From: Perlabentimonas gracilis
GTDB lineage: Bacteria; Bacteroidota; Bacteroidia; Bacteroidales; Tenuifilaceae
Reading direction: 5' to 3'
Length of the DNA stretch: 61,586 nucleotides
Assembly: GCF_011174675.1 (NCBI RefSeq)
Contig: NZ_JAANIG010000029.1
Coordinates: 1-61,586 of the forward strand
The position numbers and the translations under genes are program-made. This document shows positions 55,505 to 61,586 of the stretch, piece after piece. How positions within the stretch are numbered: position 1 is the first letter of the stretch; every line of letters begins with the position of its first letter. The notes beneath the pieces were generated by a model. The model worked only from the letters and a program-made list of their open reading frames with translations, was not told the DNA's origin and did not search any database.

Positions 55505-57100
55505 ATGAAAAAGATTCTCCTTGTTGCCACTGCTATCCTTTTGTTATGTTTGGGTAGTGTACAGGCTCAACGCGACCCAGTTATCGACCGAATAATTGAG
55601 ATTGGCCAAACCGATAATCGTACTATGCAGCACCTCGATGTGCTTTCCAATAGAATTGGAGGCAGGTTAATAGGTTCTGATGGTTACGCTACAGCGGAGA
55701 AATGGGCTGCGCAAAAGTTTCGTGAGTGGGGTATGGAGGTGATAATTGAGGAGGTGGGTACACTGCCCGTTGGCTTCAACCGTGGTCCTTGGTTTGGCCG
55801 TATGCTTAGCGATAATGGGATGACACTTCACTTTGCAACTCCGTCGTATACCGTTGGTACTAAAGGAGTGCAGATTGGGCACGTTATGTTAGAGCCAAAA
55901 TCGCGTGCGGAGTTTGAGCGTATGAAGGGCAAGCTATGCGGGGCTTGGGTGCTAATAGCAGGCAAAAGCGATGGCTGGCCAATTGACGTTTCCGAGGAGG
56001 GCAACAAAAGGCGTGCTGAGATAATTGCCGAGAATGAGCAGATTGACAAACAGAATAATGAGATTAGACGCGAGAATAGAGCCAATAGGAACACCAACAT
56101 ACCGCCCAAAGAACTTTTGCCCCTAAAGGAGGAGCCTGCCCTTTTCTACAAGGAGATGGTGGAGGCAGGAATTCTAGGGATTATCCAATCGGCATCAAAT
56201 CCTATAGTTGCACTGTACGATAGGAAGAACCATATGAACTTCACCTTCGATAATTTACCGCAAGTACCCGATATTAAGCTCGATGAGCACCAGTTTGCTG
56301 TAATTGAGCAGATGGCCAAGGAGCGCCAGCGCTTTTTCCTCGAGTTCGATATTCGTAACCATTTCCGTATGGGGCCCATTCCATACCATAACGTTATTGG
56401 AGTAATTCCTGGCACCGAGTTTCCCGATGAGTACGTTATAATGGGTGGACACCTTGATGCTTTCGATGTGGCAACGGGCGGTGTCGATAATGGTTCAGGC
56501 GTTACACCGGCTATGGAAGCCGCAAGGCTAATTATGGAGGCTGGCGGAAAACCCAAGCGAACTATCTTGGTATGCCTATGGACCGGAGAAGAGTTTGGCC
56601 TGTTGGGATCAAGGCACTGGGTTGAGAACCATTACGACAAGTTGGATAAGGTATCAAATATGTTTAACCGCGATGGTGGGCCTACGGTGGCCAGCAGCTT
56701 AAGCGTTACCGCCGCCATGATGGAGGATATTCAAAAAGTGTGTGAACCGCTGAATGATATCAATCCCGATTTCCCTTTTACAGTAACCGAAAGGCCTCCT
56801 ATGGAACGTCCAAAGGTGGCTTGGGGAACCGATAGCGGCCCGTTTGCAGTAGCAGGAGTGCCTACCCTAAGCTTTGGCACAACCGATCCCAAGGGCTACG
56901 ACTTTAACTACAGGGAGATTTGGCATACCGAGCGCGACTTGTACAATATGAGTATTCCCGAGTATCAGGAGCACACATCCATTGTAACCGCCATAGTGGT
57001 TTACGGAATTGCTAATCTCGACCACCTGCTATCGCGCGAGGGGTACTGGAAAGAGGAGCAACCCGAGCCCGAGAATACTAGCCGAAGGAGACGGAGGTAG
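55505..57100 (+). CDS. M28 family zinc aminopeptidase, secreted
   Basis: The 531-residue protein has a signal peptide (to VQAQ), an inserted PA-like domain (about 115-270) and an M28 di-zinc catalytic domain. Metal and catalytic residues lie in IMGGHLDAFD near 313, GGVDNGSGVTP near 327, LWTGEEFGLLGS near 361 and IWHTERDLY near 473. It removes N-terminal residues from peptides outside the cytoplasm. The terminal RRRRR may be a tail. It is housekeeping-like and outside the island. Confidence 0.92.
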   Translation: MKKILLVATAILLLCLGSVQAQRDPVIDRIIEIGQTDNRTMQHLDVLSNRIGGRLIGSDGYATAEKWAAQKFREWGMEVIIEEVGTLPVGFNRGPWFGRMLSDNGMTLHFATPSYTVGTKGVQIGHVMLEPKSRAEFERMKGKLCGAWVLIAGKSDGWPIDVSEEGNKRRAEIIAENEQIDKQNNEIRRENRANRNTNIPPKELLPLKEEPALFYKEMVEAGILGIIQSASNPIVALYDRKNHMNFTFDNLPQVPDIKLDEHQFAVIEQMAKERQRFFLEFDIRNHFRMGPIPYHNVIGVIPGTEFPDEYVIMGGHLDAFDVATGGVDNGSGVTPAMEAARLIMEAGGKPKRTILVCLWTGEEFGLLGSRHWVENHYDKLDKVSNMFNRDGGPTVASSLSVTAAMMEDIQKVCEPLNDINPDFPFTVTERPPMERPKVAWGTDSGPFAVAGVPTLSFGTTDPKGYDFNYREIWHTERDLYNMSIPEYQEHTSIVTAIVVYGIANLDHLLSREGYWKEEQPEPENTSRRRRR

Positions 57101-57120
57101 TTAAATAGAATGAATATTAC

Positions 57121-57155
57121 AAAGGCGGATGGGGCATTACTCATCCGCTTTTTTT
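57121..57155. terminator. Bidirectional terminator between the M28 peptidase and DUF4105 genes
   Basis: Stem GCGGATG/CATCCGC with a 10-base loop, a T-run on the right and A's on the left. It serves the two convergent genes and touches the stop of the DUF4105 gene. Confidence 0.8.
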
Positions 57156-58341
57156 ATGTTAGCCGTTTGTACAGCACTGCTGATCGTAAGCCCATGGCTG
57201 CAACCAATGGGAACATTGGGAACGGGAGCGCTTGTGGTAGAACGAACCATAGTACAAGTAGCAATAGCATAAGCACAGTATTAACCCCAAAGTAGTATCG
57301 TATTATGCCTTTAAACCTCGATATGGTTAAAAGTATTGCAGCCACTAGGTGTATGGGGTGTGCCCAAATAAGGTTGTAGTTATTGGCCATTACTGTATGG
57401 TCCGAGCCAAACCATTGGAACGCAATCACAATCCCCAGTAGTCCCACCAGACCAAACAGAACTCTGTCGAACCAAAAAAAGTTTTGCCCTTTCTTTAGGT
57501 TGATGAATGTTACAAGTGCAGCCAGAAGTAAAACTAATGTAAATACCATTAACGGGGCGTTTCTAAATCTACTTTTGGGTATATCGCTTCCCTTTAGTAG
57601 TACCATTGGCTCCTGCATTAGCGGTATATTGCCATTCTCCGTCTCAATGGTTGCGTAGGCAAAAGCGGTTAGCATATGCTCTGGCAAAAACATGTGTTCC
57701 CAAGCGCGAGCAGGCCTATCGGCCGATACCCCGAGTAGAAGGTTGATGCCCAGCTTTGCCCAAGGTTTTTCCATCACGTTTGGCATTAGCAAATCTCTAA
57801 AACTCTTGGTTCCGTCGAGCTTGCTGTAGTCGAACGTAATGTTACGAGGAATTGCTTCAACAAAAATATCGCGTATGCGCGTAGCGCAGTTGTCGAACAG
57901 AAAGTCGTATAGGTAGTACCTGTTCTCGGGTAGGTAGTTAATTTTTAGCGAGTCGAGGAGCAGCTGCTTTTCATGCTGATTTAAATTCAGCACCTGCTCG
58001 TAAATAAAGCGATCTTCGAAAATGTAGGTATGCTCAAAGTTTCGGTAGGTGGAGACTGAAAGTATATAGTTTAGCTTACCCTTCACAAAGTTGGGGTAGA
58101 ACTTAGGATCGGAGAAATCGAAGGTTCCATAGTTAAAAACCCAGTCTACGCCTACCTTTGGGTCATATACTCTTATGGCGCTATGCCCAAATATGGAGTA
58201 CAACTCCTCGCCCTGCGAGCATGTTAGTAGGCTTACAATTGCATCTTCGGTTAAGGCCACATCGGGTAGCTGGGCGTTGCCCCTGAGGTTGGCTTGGAGT
58301 AGGAGTCCGAAAATCAAAATAAACAGATATACCCTTTGCAT
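57154..58341 (-). CDS. DUF4105 (Lnb N-terminal periplasmic domain) membrane protein
   Basis: The 395-residue protein has a signal peptide (to GNAQL), a papain-like DUF4105 domain (about 30-220) and four or five C-terminal membrane helices (about 265-390). His near residue 51 in YSIFGHSAIRVYD and Cys near 150 in FDNCATRIRD are the conserved pair and probably catalytic. The DUF4105 protein Lnb of Bacteroides has been reported as a lipoprotein N-acyltransferase; this protein has the same domain and topology, so a similar role is plausible, though family members may differ. Convergent with the M28 gene. Confidence 0.85.
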   Translation of the reverse strand: MQRVYLFILIFGLLLQANLRGNAQLPDVALTEDAIVSLLTCSQGEELYSIFGHSAIRVYDPKVGVDWVFNYGTFDFSDPKFYPNFVKGKLNYILSVSTYRNFEHTYIFEDRFIYEQVLNLNQHEKQLLLDSLKINYLPENRYYLYDFLFDNCATRIRDIFVEAIPRNITFDYSKLDGTKSFRDLLMPNVMEKPWAKLGINLLLGVSADRPARAWEHMFLPEHMLTAFAYATIETENGNIPLMQEPMVLLKGSDIPKSRFRNAPLMVFTLVLLLAALVTFINLKKGQNFFWFDRVLFGLVGLLGIVIAFQWFGSDHTVMANNYNLIWAHPIHLVAAILLTISRFKGIIRYYFGVNTVLMLLLLVLWFVLPQALPFPMFPLVAAMGLRSAVLYKRLT

Positions 58342-58458
58342 ATGCAGTACTTTATAGTTTAATGGATGTTAAAAGAGGCATAAAGTTAAAGGTAATTCTA
58401 AATTTTCGACTTACCCTTAGCTAAAGATTTGTTATTTTCGCAGTAAAAGACGCTTGAT

Positions 58459-59877
58459 ATGATTACACAGGGAGTATGCATAGGCGGAGATTTTCGCAAT
58501 TTACCCAATACCATTGAGGTTAAAAGCCCTTTTGATGGTAAACTCGCGGGCATTTGTTCCTTAGCGGGAACCAGCGAGCTGGAGGAGGCTATTGATATGG
58601 CACAAGCCTGCCAAAGGGAGATGGCGAACATGCCATCGTACCAACGGCAAGAAATTTTGCATGGAATAGCCAACGGGATGGAGCGCGAACGCGATGATAT
58701 GGCCAAAATTCTGGCTTTGGAGGCAGGCAAGCCCTTAAAGTATGCCCTTGGTGAGGTCGATAGGGCTATTCAAACATACAGGATTGCTGCCGAGGAGTGT
58801 AAACGCCCCCCTGCCGAATACATTAAACTCGACTGGACTCCTGCCGGGAAAGGGAAGGAGGGGCTTGTTAAGTATTTCCCTGTGGGGCTTGTGGCTGGTA
58901 TTTCGCCTTTTAACTTTCCGCTTAACCTAACATCGCATAAGATTGCTCCTGCCATTGCTACTGGTTGTCCTATAATTCTTAAGCCAGCAAGGAGCACTCC
59001 TTTATCGGCATTGGCTCTTGCCCGAATTGCTTACCAAACCTCGTTACCCAAGGGTGCTCTAAGCATCTTGCCAATGGATAGGGAATCGGGCAATCAGCTG
59101 GTTACCGATCCTCGTTTTAATCTGCTAACCTTTACGGGCTCGCCCCAGGTTGGGTGGAAAATGAAGGAGATGGCTGGCAAAAAGAAGGTTGTACTTGAGC
59201 TGGGTGGTAATGCAGGTGTAATTGTAACCGAAACGGCAAATATTGATACGGCCATTGGCAAGTGCCTTTCGGGTGCATTCGCTTACTCTGGGCAGGTTTG
59301 CATTCATACCCAACGAATTTATGTTCATCAATCGGTATTCAATACATTTATTGAAGGCCTAGCCAAAAGGACAGCGGAACTGGTAATTGGCGATCCTTTG
59401 GATTCTAAAACCGATATCTCGGCAATGATAGACGAGGCCAATACACTGCGCGTGAAGGAGTGGGTTGATGAGGCCATAAACGATGGGGCCAAGCTGGTTA
59501 TAGGTGGTAGGGTAAAGGGAGGGGTTTTCCTGCCAACAATACTTACCAATACTGAGCCGGCTATGAAAGTGTGTGCACAGGAGGTTTTTGGGCCGGTTGT
59601 AATTGTTGAACCCTACAGTAACTTCTCCGAGGCCATTGATGCTATCAATAACTCACCATTTGGATTACAAGCTGGGGTGTTTACCAATAGAATTGATGAG
59701 GAAAATACTGCATTTAACGAGTTGCAGGTGGGAGGAGTAGTAATAAATGATGTGCCAACCTTTAGAGTAGACCATATGCCCTACGGAGGGGTTAAAGATT
59801 CGGGGCTAGGTCGCGAGGGGGTGAAGTATGCCATGCATGATATGATGGAGCCTAGAATACTCGTGAGAGGGGTATAA
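58459..59877 (+). CDS. NAD(P)-dependent aldehyde dehydrogenase family protein
   Basis: The 472-residue enzyme oxidises an aldehyde to an acid. The catalytic Cys lies in YSGQVCIHTQRIYVH near 280 and the general base Glu in VVLELGGNAGVIVTE near 245. The Rossmann region (TFTGSPQVGWKMKEMAGKK), GISPFNFPLNL and the C-terminal MPYGGVKDSGLGREGV are typical. The substrate cannot be told from sequence; similar proteins are annotated as glyceraldehyde-3-phosphate-type or phosphonoacetaldehyde-type. It stands alone. Confidence 0.92.
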   Translation: MITQGVCIGGDFRNLPNTIEVKSPFDGKLAGICSLAGTSELEEAIDMAQACQREMANMPSYQRQEILHGIANGMERERDDMAKILALEAGKPLKYALGEVDRAIQTYRIAAEECKRPPAEYIKLDWTPAGKGKEGLVKYFPVGLVAGISPFNFPLNLTSHKIAPAIATGCPIILKPARSTPLSALALARIAYQTSLPKGALSILPMDRESGNQLVTDPRFNLLTFTGSPQVGWKMKEMAGKKKVVLELGGNAGVIVTETANIDTAIGKCLSGAFAYSGQVCIHTQRIYVHQSVFNTFIEGLAKRTAELVIGDPLDSKTDISAMIDEANTLRVKEWVDEAINDGAKLVIGGRVKGGVFLPTILTNTEPAMKVCAQEVFGPVVIVEPYSNFSEAIDAINNSPFGLQAGVFTNRIDEENTAFNELQVGGVVINDVPTFRVDHMPYGGVKDSGLGREGVKYAMHDMMEPRILVRGV

Positions 59878-60040
59878 AATTATTTCAAAACGCACACTAA
59901 TATTCAACCTATAAGCTGTTACAAGTTATATTACTTAGGAATCCAATTAACGGTCTAATTCTTGCTAATCAAAGCTATTATTCTGTAATGTTTATTTATC
60001 TTTACGCGATTTTTTCATACTCATACTTGGCTGCAAATCG

Positions 60041-60676
60041 ATGATTTTTACGCTTTTAATCAAAGGAATAATTGTTGGGCTACTGGCCTCAATCCCTTTG
60101 GGCCCTATTGGGATTATATGCATTCAGCGAACCATTAACAAGGGGAAACTCAGCGGCTTTTTAAGCGGCATGGGAGCTGCCAGTGCCGATACAATTTTTG
60201 CAGCCATAGCAGGGTTTAGCCTCTCCTTTATTATTAGTTTTATTCAGGAACAACAAGTAATTTTTCAGGCAATAGGCGGATTAATTGTCTTTGGACTTGG
60301 CATCAAAATTTTTTACACAAATCCAGTCCGGCAGCTACGGAGGCATAAGCGTAAGCAGAATAATCTTTTGGAAGATTACCTATCGGTTCTTTTGGTTACC
60401 ATTACCAACCCGTTAGCTGTTTTTCTATTCATTGCCCTTTTCGCATCGCTTGGTGTTGTTGTTGAGGGCGAAAATATATTATTATCGCTTGTTGCAACCA
60501 GTGGCGTTTTTATTGGCGCAATGCTTTGGTGGTATATCCTTACCACGTTGGTTAATATTTTCCGTGATAAGTTTAGGCTCAAACAACTTTGGTGGATCAA
60601 TAAGCTCTCCGGTGCCGTGATATTTACATTGGGTGCTGTGGCAATATTTGGGCTTCTTCGCCTATTTTGGGAGTAG
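60041..60676 (+). CDS. LysE family translocator
   Basis: The 211-residue membrane protein has about six hydrophobic helices and the LysE/RhtB pattern GIIVGLLASIPLGPIGIICIQRTINKG-like at the N-terminus (Pro-Leu-Gly-Pro motif) and VTITNPLAVFLFIALFAS in the middle. It probably exports an amino acid or similar small molecule. The last gene before the repeat region. Confidence 0.88.
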   Translation: MIFTLLIKGIIVGLLASIPLGPIGIICIQRTINKGKLSGFLSGMGAASADTIFAAIAGFSLSFIISFIQEQQVIFQAIGGLIVFGLGIKIFYTNPVRQLRRHKRKQNNLLEDYLSVLLVTITNPLAVFLFIALFASLGVVVEGENILLSLVATSGVFIGAMLWWYILTTLVNIFRDKFRLKQLWWINKLSGAVIFTLGAVAIFGLLRLFWE

Positions 60677-60698
60677 ATTTGGCTTTCCATTTTTTTTT

Positions 60699-60723
60699 GC
60701 CATCAAAGAATCCGATGGTTTTT
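60699..60723 (+). terminator. Possible terminator after the LysE gene
   Basis: A short stem CCATC/GATGG (9-base loop) is followed by TTTTTA, about 23 bases after the stop. Confidence 0.45.
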
Positions 60724-60836
60724 AGGCAAACGAGAATTTAAACTATTCGGCACTACCACAATATTTGTGTGTGGGTGGATTTACAATGCCTACATCTTAG
60801 ATAATAATTGACGAGGGGATGCGAAGCATAACGAGA
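60724..60836. other. Gene-free spacer
   Basis: Nothing recognisable on either strand. Confidence 0.5.
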
Positions 60837-61490
60837 GAAGACCGAAGACCGAAGATTGAGGATTGAGGATTTAAGATTTAAGATTGAGGATTTAAGATTG
60901 AAGACCAATAAGAAAGTTCAAAAAGTGCCTAGAGTTTTAAATGCCTAAAGAGTGTGGTTGCGTCTTTAATACATTAGAAAGTATAGTTTTATGTGTTTAA
61001 ATATAAAGCGTTTGCGCCTTAGTGTCTTTGCGTTTAAAGACAGAAGACAGAAGACCGAAGATTGAAGATTGAGGATTTAAGATTTAAGATTTAAGATTTA
61101 AGACCAATAAGAAAGTTCAAAAAGTGCCTAGAGTTTTAAATGCCTAAAGAGTGTGGTTGCGTCTTTAATACATTAGAAAGTATAGTTTTATGTGTTTAAA
61201 TATAAAGCGTTTGCGCCTTAGTGTCTTTGCGTTTAAAGACAGAAGACAGAAGACCGAAGATTGAGGATTGAGGATTTAAGATTGAAGATTTAAGATTTAA
61301 GACCAATGAGAAAGTTCACAAAGTGCCTAGAGTTTTAAATGCCTAAAGAGTGTGGTTGCGTCTTTAATACATTAGAAAGTATAGTTTTATGTGTTTAAAC
61401 ATAAAGCGTTTGCGCCTTAGTGTCTTTGCGTTTAAAGTTTAAAGACAGAAGACCGAAGACCGAAGATTGAAGATTGAAGATTGAAGATTA
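60837..61490. repeat. Nested tandem repeat: three 199-bp units with an internal 7-bp minisatellite
   Basis: A block starting GACCAAT(A/G)AGAAAGTTCA occurs at 60903, 61102 and 61301, that is, with a period of exactly 199 bp. Each block has about 137 bp of nearly invariant sequence ending in GCGTTTAAAG, then about 60 bp of variable 7-bp units (GAAGACC, GAAGATT, GAGGATT, TAAGATT). A leading minisatellite (60837-60902) precedes the first block and a trailing one (61440-61490) follows the third. The third unit also has an extra TTTAAAG. Similar GCGCCTTAGTGTCTTTGCG sequences are familiar intergenic repeats in Bacteroidota. No open frame crosses it. Confidence 0.92.
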
Positions 61491-61540
61491 TATTAGCCCC
61501 AATTAAAACCGAGCAGAAAAATTGCTAAATTTCTGACGGT

Positions 61541-61586
61541 ATGAAAAAGAACAGTTACTGGACATCAAAGCGAAAAGCTGAAGTAG
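61541..61586 (+). CDS. Partial gene at the window edge, possibly a transposase OrfA
   Basis: An ATG at 61541 opens a frame that runs off the window after 15 codons (MKKNSYWTSKRKAEV). The pattern of aromatic-Trp-Ser/Thr followed by R/K-R-K-x-E-V resembles the N-terminus of HTH transposase subunits of the IS3 type, but this is too short to be sure. Confidence 0.35.
   Translation, partial: MKKNSYWTSKRKAEV

Noticed and set aside
60837-61490. CRISPR array
   Set aside because: The period is 199 bp, the long part is the invariant part, and the variable part is made of 7-bp units rather than unique spacers. No cas genes are present.

Overview
The window comes from a member of the Bacteroidota, most likely the order Bacteroidales. 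Evidence is the SusC/SusD pair, gldD and gldE, the AURKAIP1/COX24-type small ribosomal protein beside HU, the Nudix-type arabinose regulator, promoters with a TAnnTTTG -7 box, weak or absent Shine-Dalgarno sequences, and many signal peptides and lipoprotein signals. I cannot name a genus from the sequence alone.

Layout. (1) 1-6800 is chromosomal housekeeping: an unusual histone-H1-like protein (+), then on the minus strand, in transcription order, a C69 dipeptidase, ssb, gldE, gldD, a 4'-phosphopantetheinyl transferase and a GGGP-synthase-family enzyme. (2) 6814-49897 is a 43-kb block, entirely minus strand, of polysaccharide or glycoprotein catabolism. (3) 49877-60676 is housekeeping again: mutY, HU, AURKAIP1-like protein, RNase G, DsbD, an M28 peptidase, a DUF4105 protein, an aldehyde dehydrogenase and a LysE-type exporter. 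(4) 60837-61490 is a nested tandem repeat, and the last 46 bases hold the start of an unfinished gene.

Main observation. The 43-kb block is bounded by a direct repeat of 123 bp (6691-6813 and 49898-50020; 121 of 123 identical, offset 43,207). The repeat is the 3' end of mutY. The right copy is the end of the intact mutY. The left copy is a decapitated fragment next to the dipeptidase/ssb/gldE/gldD cluster, which in related genomes I recall lying directly downstream of mutY. The block therefore looks like an acquisition into the 3' end of mutY that left the gene functional. Both mismatches are at third codon positions and silent. No integrase is visible inside.

Content of the block. The outer operon (49694 to 28942) encodes GH127, GH51, an S9 peptidase, a small Cys-rich protein, a DUF5695 protein, an M6-like surface metalloprotease, GH97, an orphan SusC without SusD, and a LamG-GH146-type enzyme. 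It ends in a strong terminator. The middle part holds susC-susD and then a sodium symporter, araR, araA, araD, araB and galM. The lower part (15654 to 7792) holds a DUF885 peptidase, an NSS sodium symporter, a GH2 beta-galactosidase and a DUF6055 lipoprotein. Four 21-bp palindromes of the form GTGT-N7-ACAC lie upstream of the outer operon (one), susC (two) and the symporter (one), and probably form the AraR regulon.

Taken together, beta- and alpha-L-arabinofuranosidases, a retaining GH97, a beta-galactosidase, several peptidases and an amino-acid-type symporter sit with the complete intracellular arabinose pathway. This suggests, as inference only, use of arabinosylated glycoproteins (extensin or arabinogalactan-protein type) rather than plain arabinan.
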